Counted from the stretch's first letter, positions 9,347 to 18,954 are shown. The stretch is 64,000 bases of DNA from UBA6164 sp964344155 (GCA_964344155.1 CAYFMG010000002.1:26128-90127), one strand, 5' to 3'. Numbers and translations: made by a program. The notes: a model not told the origin generated them from the sequence alone.

Positions 9347-9613
9347 TTATTCAAATAAATCATCATGTACACTATTAGACCAATCTGAATAATTTGTACT
9401 TAGACTTTTATAATAATCTTTTTGAAGATTATTTTCTACAACTCAAGCTTGGTACTTAAAAATATCAAACCCCTCCTCTATTTCTGGAAACTTTGAAACT
9501 AAATACTCTTTTTTATTACGATGTCAAAAAGATAATACTTGTGATGGATCATCAAGTTGTTTTAAGTAGCTACTTAATTTAGCTCTGAATTCTCAAATTG
9601 CTACTGTATTCAT
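9347..9613 (-). CDS. Phd/YefM-like antitoxin
   Basis: A protein of 88 residues. VAIGEFRAKLSSYLKQLDDP is the Phd DNA-binding signature (the Gly is TGA); the acidic C-terminal half should bind the toxin. First gene of the pair. The upstream region has four TTGTACAA palindromes, consistent with autoregulation. Confidence 0.85.
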
Positions 9614-9617
9614 ATTT

Positions 9618-9688
9618 TTGTACAAGTTAATTATAAACTTGTACAAAGTATAACATATTTTGTACAAAATACAAATTATTTTGTACAA
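9618..9688. promoter_or_regulatory. Operator array: four TTGTACAA sites at 21-bp intervals
   Basis: Perfect 8-bp palindromes TTGTACAA at 9618, 9639, 9660 and 9681, each exactly 21 bp from the next, i.e. two helical turns. They cover the region just upstream of the antitoxin ATG, including a TATACT -10 candidate. Presumed binding sites of the antitoxin or toxin-antitoxin complex. Confidence 0.85.
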
Positions 9689-9692
9689 ATAG

Positions 9693-9721
9693 AAAAAAGC
9701 CCCACGAAAGTGGGGATTTTT
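9693..9721. terminator. Intrinsic terminator
   Basis: CCCCAC-GAAA-GTGGGG with A6 before and T5 after. It serves the minus-strand gene ending at 9756 and insulates it from the toxin-antitoxin operators. Confidence 0.85.
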
Positions 9722-9755
9722 CAGTCAAACACAAGCACTTATACTAAGTTTTTAC

Positions 9756-10259
9756 CTAGCTAGGCATATATTCAATTTTATTTACTTCATTACTCAAAGA
9801 AATAAAAGCAATTAAAGAAATAGCTTGCATGCTATACAAGATTTTCCAATTTCGATTCTTTAAAAAATAAAGTGTAAGAAAAGTAGCAAGCAAAGGACTT
9901 ATTGCAATGACTATAGGAACAATTTCACGAATTACTGTAATATCATTCAGCATTACAACAAAACCAATACTCAGAACACCTGCTTGAACAATAACACTCA
10001 TAATAATAGCAGCGATACCAAAAAGAATAGCAGTAGTGTCCGTATCTGTTGATTGAATCATTCTCTGAATATTAACCATATTAGGAAAAGAGTTCATTTG
10101 AAGAGCAAAACCATTCAATACAGCAGTAACTCCAGCCAAAGCAACACCGATATAAAATATATCAATATTGTTCATATGATAAAAAAATACCAAGGTGAGC
10201 AAGCCTATGATATAAGTAGGCATCAATACTTCTTTCTTTATTTTTACATTCTCAGTCAT
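9756..10259 (-). CDS. Integral membrane protein, standard-code type
   Basis: A protein of 167 residues with about five hydrophobic segments (near 15-30, 33-52, 77-100, 110-130, 140-155). Not recognised. No TGA glycine. GGGAGG lies 7 bp before ATG, and a perfect TTGACA-16-TATAAT promoter lies upstream. Together with the flanking terminators it is a self-contained unit beside threonine synthase, which shares the same unusual coding style. Confidence 0.75.
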   Translation of the reverse strand: MTENVKIKKEVLMPTYIIGLLTLVFFYHMNNIDIFYIGVALAGVTAVLNGFALQMNSFPNMVNIQRMIQSTDTDTTAILFGIAAIIMSVIVQAGVLSIGFVVMLNDITVIREIVPIVIAISPLLATFLTLYFLKNRNWKILYSMQAISLIAFISLSNEVNKIEYMPS

Positions 10260-10306
10260 AATGACCTCCCTAAAAGTAATTTCTAATATTAAAAATACGT
10301 AAATGT

Positions 10307-10334
10307 ATTATATCTACTTATAAATAATTGTCAA
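10307..10334 (-). promoter_or_regulatory. Sigma-70 promoter of the 9756-10259 gene
   Basis: Minus-strand TTGACA (10329-10334), 16-bp spacer, TATAAT (10307-10312); both hexamers are perfect. Confidence 0.85.
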
Positions 10335-10378
10335 TATATTAATTTTTAAAATCATATAGTTTATTTTTTAACTTGTAA

Positions 10379-10411
10379 AAAAAGCCCCGCTTTCATAGGG
10401 TTTTTTATAAT
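10379..10411. terminator. Weak terminator-like hairpin
   Basis: A-run, GCCC, loop, GGG(T), T6. The stem is short and looks decayed. It lies between the promoter of the membrane-protein gene and the end of thrC. Confidence 0.4.
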
Positions 10412-10437
10412 ACATAATAAACAAAAAACTAGAATAG

Positions 10438-10470
10438 TTTATGACTGGGGATTTCTCCCCAGTCATAGTT
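10438..10470. terminator. Hairpin after thrC
   Basis: A perfect 11-bp stem (TATGACTGGGG/CCCCAGTCATA) with a 6-base loop lies 8 bp after the thrC stop on the minus strand. The following T-run is poor, so it may act as a transcript-stabilising or weak terminator. Confidence 0.7.
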
Positions 10471-10477
10471 TAATAAA

Positions 10478-11929
10478 TCAGATGAAATTCAAAATTTGTT
10501 TTTCTATCTCATCCACCTCAATCACAGTATCATGAACAACTGGTTTTTCTGCAAGTTCAGCAATACTTTCTGGAATGGTTACAGCCAAATGAGATGAGAC
10601 TGAATCCAAAGTAGAAAGACAGCCTAAGCCTTCAGACATTGTTTCAACAAACTTTGTCCACTCAGCTGTTGATGCAATCATACAAGGACCTTCTGGTTTT
10701 AGTTTATTATACACTTCAAAAGCTGTTGCTGTGTGAGGATCAACATTATAGTTATTCCTCTTAAACACACTACCAATGGTATCAACAACCTCATCATTTG
10801 TAGCAAACTCAGCAGCAAATACCTGTCTGATTATTTCATGCTCCACTTTAGTCAACTCAAAGAAATTTTTCTCCTTTAAGTTTTCCATATGATTTCGTGT
10901 TGCTTCATAACCAAACATATGGAATAATAGTCTCTCAATATTTGAAGAAACCAAAATATCCATTGCTGGAGAATTAGTCTGAATCAAGTCTCTATAACGA
11001 AGATCATAACGACCTTTATTAATAAACTCTGTCAAAACATCATTCTCATTGGATGCAAGTATAATCTTTGAAATAGGAAGCCCCATTAGCTTAGCATAAA
11101 ATGCTGCCAAACCATTACCAAAATTACCACTTGGAATAATTGAAGTTATCTCATCACCATACTCTATTTCCTTCTGTCGAACAAGCTCATAGTAGCTCCA
11201 GAAATGATATACAATCTGAAACATAATACGACCAAAGTTCACAGAGTTTGCAGCAGATAACTCATAACCAGCATCTCTTACTTCTTGTCTGAAATCATCA
11301 GAGTTAATCATATCCTTCAATGCCTTTTGTGTAGCATCAAAATCACTTTTAACACCAATTACCTTCAAGTTTTCACCAGCTTCCTTAACCATCTGTTGTT
11401 TTTGTACATCACTGGTACCACCTTCTGGGTATAGACACACAACCTTTGTATTAGGTAAGTCCCTAAATCCAGATAATGCAGCAGGACCAGTATCACCGCT
11501 AGTTGCCGCCAGTACAAGATAATGAATACCTGTATCCTGTGCTAAAGCACTAACCAGTTTTGGAAATGGCTGTAATGCCATATCCTTAAAAGCCCTAGTT
11601 GGACCATGATACAACTCAGCAACACTCAAGTTAGCCATTACCTTCTCAACAGGAACAGGATTTTCTGGATCATCAAAACCATCATAAACCTTAACTGCAT
11701 TTTTTATCATTTCATCTGGTAAATCAACACCAAACTCTCTCAAAATACTAAAAGCAAGTCCTTTGTAAGAAAGATCCTGCATTGAATAGATAAATTTTTC
11801 ATCAAAGACAGGAACAGATTCTGGTGCCCACAGACCGCCAAAATCAGCAGCCGGATTCATAATCGCTTCAGAAAAACAACGATCTGAATCACCACCTCTT
11901 GTTCCAACAAACTTTGTATTTTTTTTCAT
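10478..11929 (-). CDS. thrC: Threonine synthase, standard-code type
   Basis: A protein of 483 residues, full length. It converts O-phosphohomoserine to threonine with PLP. The PLP lysine is K115 in HGPTRAFKDM. AATSGDTGPA (141-150) and SGNFGNG bind substrate and cofactor phosphate. It resembles the long ThrC of Gram-negative bacteria. More than thirty glycines are all GGN, none TGA. AAGGAG stands 8 bp before ATG. No other threonine-pathway gene is nearby. It is the longest standard-code gene here and the best marker for tracing the donor by phylogeny. Confidence 0.92.
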   Translation of the reverse strand: MKKNTKFVGTRGGDSDRCFSEAIMNPAADFGGLWAPESVPVFDEKFIYSMQDLSYKGLAFSILREFGVDLPDEMIKNAVKVYDGFDDPENPVPVEKVMANLSVAELYHGPTRAFKDMALQPFPKLVSALAQDTGIHYLVLAATSGDTGPAALSGFRDLPNTKVVCLYPEGGTSDVQKQQMVKEAGENLKVIGVKSDFDATQKALKDMINSDDFRQEVRDAGYELSAANSVNFGRIMFQIVYHFWSYYELVRQKEIEYGDEITSIIPSGNFGNGLAAFYAKLMGLPISKIILASNENDVLTEFINKGRYDLRYRDLIQTNSPAMDILVSSNIERLLFHMFGYEATRNHMENLKEKNFFELTKVEHEIIRQVFAAEFATNDEVVDTIGSVFKRNNYNVDPHTATAFEVYNKLKPEGPCMIASTAEWTKFVETMSEGLGCLSTLDSVSSHLAVTIPESIAELAEKPVVHDTVIEVDEIEKQILNFI

Positions 11930-12162
11930 CTGATTATTCTCCTTTTTCTAACCTTTTAAATTTTAGCTTCATAATTCTTTAACTAAAAGATACTTTTTAA
12001 ATACCTTATACTTAAAAAACTATTCCACTTTTTTGTTTACTATATTATTTTAAAGAACTTTTAAAAAGCGCTTTATTTATAATAAAAAAAGTTTAAAAGT
12101 CAAAGAAAATTGACTTTTTTGGTAAATATTTTATTATCATGTAAATATAATAAAACAAGGTT
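11930..12162. other. Divergent intergenic region with an isolated hairpin
   Basis: No ORF. At 12092-12121 AAAAGTCAA pairs with TTGACTTTT and is followed by T6, a terminator form pointing towards the kinase gene although nothing ends here. It may be left from a lost gene, or mark the edge of the thrC insertion. Confidence 0.5.
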
Positions 12163-14313
12163 ATGGCACACGAAAATGAAATAGTAGATTTATCAAGAAG
12201 AGATTTTTTACACTTAAATACTCAAGATAAGCAAAGTAAAGAAGTTACTGAAGTTGTAAATACTTCAAGTAACTTTGTTTATGGTATTTTAATTTGAGTA
12301 TGAGCTTGATACTTAATATCAGAATTTATTAATAAAAGAAAACAAAAAATTAAAGATCTAGAAACAGAAAATCTAGAAAAAGAATTAAAAATAGAAAAAC
12401 TAGAACATCAACAAAATATGTCAGAAATGGTTATAAGTTCTTTTCAAAAACTTAACTCAATTTTTGAAATGTGGTGAGCAATATTTATTGAAACTGACCA
12501 AAACTGAAAAATAATAACTTCAAATAATAATATTACAGAAAAACTATGATATGAAAAAATAGAAGTTATTTGAAAAAATATAGTAGACCTTGCTCCAGAA
12601 GGTGATATAATTAATTTTGAGAAAATTTTATACTGATTAAAAAGTGGAATATATAAAAATGATTTATTTTTTGAAGTAAGACTAGAAAACAAAGATAATG
12701 AAATTATATATTTTGAAGTTTGATTAATTGTATCTGATTATGATGATAATATATCATATATTTTTATAGATATAACAACAAGAAGAAATATAGAAGATGC
12801 AAACATACAAAAAAATAGAGAGCTTGAAATCATGAATAAAGAAGAGAAAATTTTAAGAAAAAAAGCAGAAGAATCATATAAAATTCAAAAACAAATACTT
12901 GCTACTCTTGGTCATGATATTAGAGGTTGACTTACTTTAATGCTGTCATTTCTAGATAAACTAAGTGAAACTAAATTAACCCCTGAACAAAAAGACTACC
13001 TAAATAAAGCAAATAAAACTACATATATGACAATAAATATGTCTGATAGTATTCTAGATTATGAAAAAATTAGAGAGTGAAAAATGGAGCTAGAAAGTAT
13101 TAGTTTTTCTATATGAAAAGTATTAGATAATGTGTTGAATATTTATGAAAAAGTAAAAGAAAAGTGACTTGAACTATATGTAAATATAGATCCTGAAGCT
13201 TCTTGAAATTTTTTCTGAGACCCTACTAGGTTAAATCAAATGTTTTTAAACTTACTTACAAATGCTATAAAATTTACAAATACTTGAAGTATTTCATTTA
13301 ATGCTTATAGATCAGAAGAAAATATAATTTTTGAAGTAGTTGATACATGAATATGAATTAAAAAAGAAAATATTTCAAAGATTTTTAAAGCCTATACTCA
13401 AGAAACTACTGAAACAACAAGAAAAAGTGGTTGAACATGATTATGACTAAATATAACAAAAGACTTAGCACAACTAATGTGATGAAAATTGGAGCTAGAA
13501 TCTACATATCAAGTGTGATCAAAGTTTATACTAACTATACCAATGAAACAAGATAGTAATATTGCACTTGAAAAAGATACTTTTAAAGATAAAAATATTA
13601 CCTTGATATCAGATCTTAATGATATTCAAAAAGTAATAAAATATAGCAGTAATTACTTATGAAATAATTTACAAATTACTTTTGATCTAGATATTTTGAA
13701 AGATAAATTGAATACTAATGAGTTAATACTTGTAATTTGAAAACATGAAAATGAAGTTTATAATAAATATCCTAATGCTACTAATATATACTATGGATGA
13801 TATGAAGTAAAAGATAATAATACTATTTTTATGCCTTTATCATTCAATAAGTTTAAGAATCTATTAACTGATTTTTTTATAAATACAGATACTAACTCTG
13901 AACAAAAAGAAGTTTTAAAAAGAAAAGAAAAAATATTGATATGAGAAGACTCTCCAGAAATGGCTTTACTTTTAAAAAGAAATCTTGAAAAATTATGATT
14001 TATAAATGTAGATATTCATACAAACAAAAGTGATATTATTAATGCTTTTAAACAAACTAACTATGATCTAATATTTATGGATAATCAACTTGAAAACTGA
14101 GACTTGTGATTTGAAGTTTGCAGTGAAATAAGAACCTTAGAAAAATGAAGTAATAAAAGATCTGTAATTATTTCAGCTTCTTGAGATACTCAATGAGAAA
14201 CTATTCAAACATATTTAAAAAGCTGAGTAAATGCTTTTTATCCAAAACCTTTCAATTTTTCAAAACTAGGTGATTTAATTGATCATAATCTAAACAAAAA
14301 TAAGCAATCTTAA
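12163..14313 (+). CDS. Hybrid sensor histidine kinase/response regulator
   Basis: A protein of 716 residues: one N-terminal membrane helix (near 38-53), coiled coil, PAS-like sensor domain (near 100-220), HisKA with phospho-acceptor in LATLGHDIRGGL (near 255), HATPase with NLLTNAIKF, DTGIGI and GTGLGL, then a degenerate middle region and a C-terminal receiver with IGED at its start, FMDNQL (phospho-Asp) and YPKPF. Output through a partner phosphotransferase is expected but none is adjacent. Its last codons lie in a terminator palindrome shared with the next gene. Confidence 0.88.
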
Positions 14314-14327
14314 GATTGCTTATTTTT
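14296..14327. terminator. 32-bp perfect palindrome: bidirectional terminator with both stop codons
   Basis: The arms are exact (core AAGCAATCTTAAGATTGCTT, A5 left, T5 right). The plus-strand stop is TAA 14311-14313, the minus-strand stop TAA 14310-14312, so both proteins end ...N-K-Q-S. Confidence 0.92.
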
Positions 14328-14843
14328 TTGCATGTTTATTAAATATACTAAAAAGATCTTTTCTCATTCATCTTCTGCTAATGCAATATTAATAATATAT
14401 TCTTTATCTAACATCACCTTAAACTCAGTATCAATTATTCATTTATCTATTTTATTTTCATTAAATAAATCTAAAAATCTTTCTTTTCATATTTGTGTTT
14501 CTATTACTTCTAATAATCTAAACTCTGAGACTCTTTTTTTTCTTAATGTTTTGCTTATATAATCAAATACTATTTCTCAATCATTTACAGAAAAAGAAAA
14601 TACATTATTCTGATCAGGTAAAGCGATAACTCTTTTATTGAGTTGTTTTAAGTAAAAAAGTTCTTTTTTTAATCTTATAATACGTTCTTCTTTTTCAATA
14701 TTTTCAAATATCAAAGGCTTATACTCTTCTAAAACTTGAGCTATTTTTGTTTTTACTTCATCACTTAACCCTGAATATTCAAGATCATCAATTAATTCTC
14801 AAATTTCATCTACAAGCGAATGCATATTATTATTTTCTGACAT
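14310..14843 (-). CDS. Hypothetical helical protein
   Basis: A protein of 177 residues, charged and helical, without signal peptide. Region 30-75 is a likely coiled coil; the rest is alpha/beta. Not recognised. Four TGA glycines. It faces the hybrid kinase and shares its terminator, so a functional link cannot be inferred from orientation. Confidence 0.75.
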
Positions 14844-14909
14844 AATTATTCTTATTATCTTCTAATTAAATAATAATATAATAATTAGTTTACAAAAGTC
14901 AAATACCTA

Positions 14910-16568
14910 TTATAAAACAATATCTACAACCTTTAACATCAAATTTTTCTTCCCCATCCAAGAATCCTCTGATACATCAAATATCAAGCTTACTTTTTTC
15001 CCTGCCCTAACTCATCTTTTTATTTGTTCATAAAAATCTCACATATAAAAAGCAAATATTTTAAATCAGTGTTTTGTTGTAAATCTAAGATGATCTCTTC
15101 CCTGTCACAAAAACTCTAATTTATCATATTCTAAGTTTTCAACCATAAAAAGTGGTTTTGGATTCCCTATTCAAAATGGTTTATACTTATTTACATGTGA
15201 TAAAAAATTGAATCATAACTCTTCTAATTTTACTACTTTATCAACTTGTAATTCTTTCTTATGTTTAGAAAAATCTAATTTGTTTAATTCATTAATAATC
15301 TTTGTTTTAAATTCACTAAATTTTTCCTTACTTATAGAAAATCAAGCAGCTTGTTTATGTCCTCAAAAAGCTATAAAATAGTCTTTATACTTTTCAAGTG
15401 TTTCTATTATAGAATAGTATTCAGGACTTCTACAACTAGCAACTAGCTTATCTCACTCATCTTTTAAACATATACATGGTTTGTATAATTGTTCTGTTAT
15501 TCTTCATGCTACTATTCAGATAATACCATGCTCTATTGCTGGTGAGATATAAAATATAATATTATCATCTCTATTTATTTTGTTTAATGCATCATTTGTA
15601 AACTCTTTTGTAAGAAATTTTCTTTGTTCATTTAGTTGTTCTATATCAGCTAGTGTTCTATTAAGTGTATCTCAGTTATTTAATATTAGATTTACTGCTT
15701 TGTATGGACTATCCATTCTACCTGCTGCATTTAGTCTTGGTCATATTGTAAAACCAAATAAGTCAGCATCTAGATCATCATGCATTTTATCTTCTATTAA
15801 TTTCCTTATTCACTTACTTCTTGATCTTTTTATTTGTTTTAATCATTCTTGTACTATTATCCTATTTTCTCATGTAAGTTTCATACAATCAGCTACTGTT
15901 CATATTGCTGCTATATCTATTGATTCTTTTACATATTCTCTTGCTTTGTTTTCTGGAAAGTATTCGTTTGCTAGTGCTTGCATTAGTTTAAAAGCTACTC
16001 ATGCTCAAGCTAGGTTTTTATACAAATAATCACAATCATCTCTTTTTGGGTTTACTATTGCTACTGCTTCTTCAGGTATTACTTCTGGTACAGCATGGTG
16101 ATCTGTAATTATTATATCAATCCCTTTTTCTTTTGCATATTTTATCACATCTATATCTCTTGTTCAGCAATCTACTGTTATTATCAAATCTACACTTAGA
16201 TCTGCTAATTCATCTATAAAATATTTTTTTAAACCATATCAGTCTTTTACTCTATGAGGTAGCCTGTAACTTACTTGTAGTCATATTTTTTTGAAAAAAT
16301 GCATCAAAATAGATGTAGAAGTTACTCCATCTACATCATAGTCTCAGAATATGATTACTCTACTATTATTCTGATCAGCTTGTTTTATTCTTTCAACTGC
16401 CTTATCCATATCTTTTAATAAATATGGATCATGTAAATCATCTATACTTGATTCTATTTCAAACTCTCAATCTTTAAATCTATTTTCTATTATTTCATCT
16501 ATAGTTTTATTTAAAGTGTTTTTATCATATTTTATAATATTTTCTTTCAGGCTTGTTTTTTGTTGCAT
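14910..16568 (-). CDS. recJ: Single-stranded-DNA exonuclease RecJ
   Basis: A protein of 552 residues, normal length. DHH-family motifs in order: FGDYDVDGVTST (near 87), VDCG, TDHHAVPE, then GPRLNAAGR and the DHHA1 motif GGHKQAAG near 440. It degrades ssDNA 5' to 3' in recombination and mismatch repair. Many motif glycines are TGA. The first ten codons (M-Q-Q-K-T-S-L-K-E-N) are identical to those of the upstream pemK gene because of a 34-bp repeat. Confidence 0.93.
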
Positions 16569-16571
16569 ATT
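16538..16571. repeat. 34-bp direct repeat, copy at recJ start
   Basis: Identical to 17074-17107. It spans codons 1-10 of recJ and 3 bp upstream. The unit between copies (536-bp offset) contains pemK and the putative small RNA. Confidence 0.9.
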
Positions 16572-16590
16572 GTTTATTTTTATCAAAAAT

Positions 16591-16618
16591 TTGCTTTTTT
16601 GCAAAAGTGGTATATAAT
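16591..16618 (+). promoter_or_regulatory. Promoter of a putative small RNA
   Basis: TTGCTT (16591-16596), 16-bp spacer, TATAAT (16613-16618). Confidence 0.6.
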
Positions 16619-16624
16619 GTTAAT

Positions 16625-16718
16625 ACAAATCTAGGTATAAAACTAAATCCTAGACCCTCCCCATAGAAATATGGGAGAATTAGAATAAGATTAAAATAAT
16701 TTTTTAATCTTATTTTTT
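16625..16718 (+). ncRNA. Putative small RNA convergent to pemK
   Basis: About 94 nt without ORF. Hairpin CTAGG/CCTAG (16631-16653), hairpin CTCCC.AT/ATGGGAG (16657-16677), then a strong terminator TAAGATTAAAA/TTTTAATCTTA with T6 (16686-16718). The last 28 nt are antisense to the end of pemK, including its stop. The T-run lies only on the plus side, so the terminator serves a plus-strand transcript, and no gene lies on that strand. Confidence 0.55.
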
Positions 16719-17104
16719 ATTATCAATAAATCTTCTTCATTTATTTTTCCTAGTTTTTCAATAAACCTTTTACTATCAACTGTTTTGAATTGAGATAATG
16801 TTATATATGAATCTTTATTAAAATAATCATTCTCTAACTTATAATAAAATTTATTATCTTTTCATTTAGTTGTCATTGATACAACTAAAAACATTGATCA
16901 TAATCTTTTTAAAACTAATACAGGCCTTTTAAAATCATCTCATTTTCAAAAACTTTCAAATCAAATATTTTTTCACATTGAAATATACCAAATATCTCTT
17001 TTCTTTGGATATACTTTCTTTTTCCTTTCATCTATTTGTTTTTTCTTATTATTCCATTTATCAAATAGTTCTCTATTTTCTTTCAGGCTTGTTTTTTGTT
17101 GCAT
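16691..17104 (-). CDS. PemK/MazF family protein without adjacent antitoxin gene
   Basis: A protein of 137 residues. KRDIWYISMGKNIGFESFGKG and RPVLVLKRLGSMFLVVSMTT match the PemK-like growth inhibitor family. The basic N-terminus (residues 1-30) is an extension whose first ten residues are those of RecJ. No Phd/MazE-like gene lies upstream; the next feature is tRNA-Arg. Candidate antidotes are the facing small RNA or an unlinked protein. TGA glycines throughout. Confidence 0.82.
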
Positions 17105-17107
17105 ATT
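17074..17107. repeat. 34-bp direct repeat, copy at pemK start
   Basis: Second exact copy of 16538-16571, giving pemK the same first ten codons as recJ. Confidence 0.9.
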
Positions 17108-17181
17108 TTTATTTATATTATTTTTATGTTATTATATATATAATACCAAAAACACAACTAAAACTTGTAATATATTATTTT

Positions 17182-18927
17182 TTAGTACAATACTACTACC
17201 ATTCATGCTCCCGTAGCTCAGTTGGAAGAGCACCAGGCCGCGAACCTGGGTTTGCCGTGGGTTCGAATCCTGCCGGGAGCACCATTTTGACAAGTTAATA
17301 CACCTTTAGAGGTGTTTTTTGTTTTATTAGAGCTATCTTTGAGTTCAAGGTCTCTATCTCACTTATCCTCTATATCCACATTGAACCTAAATATAACTTC
17401 TACAAGCATATTTTTATCACTATCCTCTCAAACTAAGACTCTATCAACTAATATATCAGCTATTCTTCTTTTTTGTTCATCTGATAAGTTTTCTATTTTT
17501 CATACAAAGTCTTTTGAAATTTTTTCTATTATATCTTTTGATAGTTCTAAATTTAATAATTTTTCTATTTTTTCATCTAACTGACTTATCTTTTTATTAT
17601 TTTCTTTAATATTTTTATTACATTCTGCTATATATTTATCAGCTTTTTCTTCTGATAATCTTCAATTTATTTCTTTTTTCTCTATATTAACTTTAGCTAC
17701 TTCCTCTTCATCATTTCTTCTTTGTAATATCTCTATTTCTTCCCTATATCTATCTATATTATTCAGTTCTGTTGTTTGTTTTTTGTAGAGTTTAAAAAAC
17801 TTATCTGGTTTATTTACAAAGTTTAAAATATGATTCCATACAAATTCATCTAAAGGTTTTCAAGGAAATTCTTTATTTTTTACTTTTTCTCAATCTTTTC
17901 TTACAAATGAGTCTCTTCTATAAGAATGTCATCATTTAGTTCTTATTACTCAAACAAATTTTCTCATATCTCATCTTTCAGTAAACTCTATTGCATCATA
18001 CACTTTTCAAGATAGTAAGTATTTTCTTTTTCATCATTTTCTTTCTTCTTCTATTTCTTTTACTTTTGCTTGGGCTAATTCAAATAGTTGTTTTGATATT
18101 ATTTTAGGTGTTGGAACTATTACATCGTATTCTTCTCAATCTTTTTTAAATTTTTCTTCTACATATCACATATATGCTGACTCTATCAATATGTCTTTTA
18201 CTGTTGTTTCATACCATTTTGTATATTCTATATTTTTTCTTACTCATCACTCTCATTTTGGGACTTTCATTTTGTTTAGCTTCTTCATTATATCTGTATA
18301 GCTTAAATCTTCATATATAAACCATTCAAATACTTTTTTTACTATTTCTTTTTCCTTTATTACTATTTCTAATTTACTTCATTTTCAGGTCTCATTTTTC
18401 TTCTTTATGTATCAATAAGGAGCTGAACCTTGTATATAGTTTCACATTCTTGCTGATGCTATTTTTCATTCTATTGTTCTTGATTTTATCATTTCTCTTT
18501 CAAACTCTGCTAAAGCTCAGAATATTTGAAATGTCAGCTTTCAGATAGGTCAAGAAAAGTCTATATTTTCTTTTACTGAATAGAATCAAACTCCATATTG
18601 TTTTAGGTCTTCAAAGGTTTTTAATAGATGTGATAAGTTTCTACTCATTCTATCTATTTTCCATACTGCTATCATATCAAACTCACCATTTTTAGCATCT
18701 TCTATCATTTGTTTGTATGCTGGTCTTTGTAAGTCACTTCAACTAAATCATCAGTCTTCATATAACCATTTTTTATTTGTTATCCATTTTGGTGATTGAT
18801 TTTCTTTATATTTTATCAGGTCATTTAAGGCATTTAACTGAAATTCTGGTCAAAATCCTTTTGTTTGTTCTGGTGTAGATACTCTTATATAAAAGGCTAC
18901 TCTCACTATATCGGCTGTTTTATTCAT
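17182..18927 (-). CDS. Large serine recombinase, frame continues through tRNA-Arg
   Basis: A protein of 581 residues. The N-terminal resolvase domain has the catalytic Ser in FYIRVSTPEQ and the ordered motifs IAVWKIDRMSRN and LAEFEREMI. Then come a recombinase domain (YGYIKKK..., YTKWYETTVKDIL) and a C-terminal coiled coil. The zinc-ribbon segment after LLSGK has lost its cysteines. The frame stays open past the natural end (...VDIEDKGDRDLELK), across the tRNA terminator and the antisense strand of tRNA-Arg, to TAA 17182. The last roughly 30 residues are therefore antisense tRNA. It probably belongs to an element integrated at this tRNA. Confidence 0.88.
17207..17284 (+). tRNA. tRNA-Arg, anticodon GCG, unusual C33
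   Basis: Acceptor GCTCCCG/CGGGAGC, D arm 17216-17231, anticodon stem CCAGG/CCTGG with loop CCGCGAA, T arm GTGGG-TTCGAAT-CCTGC, encoded CCA. Odd points: C at position 33 where U is nearly universal, a 7-nt variable loop, and two G-U pairs in the T stem. A TTGTAA/TACAAT promoter lies upstream. Confidence 0.85.
17299..17320 (+). terminator. Terminator of tRNA-Arg
   Basis: ACACCT-TTAG-AGGTGT followed by T5. It also lies inside the extended recombinase frame. Confidence 0.85.
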
Positions 18928-18954
18928 AAAAAAAGAGTTAATATTAATTAACTC
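18928..18954 (-). terminator. Terminator hairpin directly before the recombinase ATG
   Basis: On the minus strand GAGTTAAT-TAAT-ATTAACTC is followed by T7 and then ATG. It would end most readthrough from the upstream small gene, and a transcript passing it places the start codon next to the stem: a possible brake on recombinase expression. Confidence 0.75.

Noticed and set aside
9618..9688. CRISPR-like regularly spaced repeat
   Set aside because: The repeated unit is an 8-bp palindrome with 13-bp AT spacers at a promoter; no cas genes. It is an operator array.
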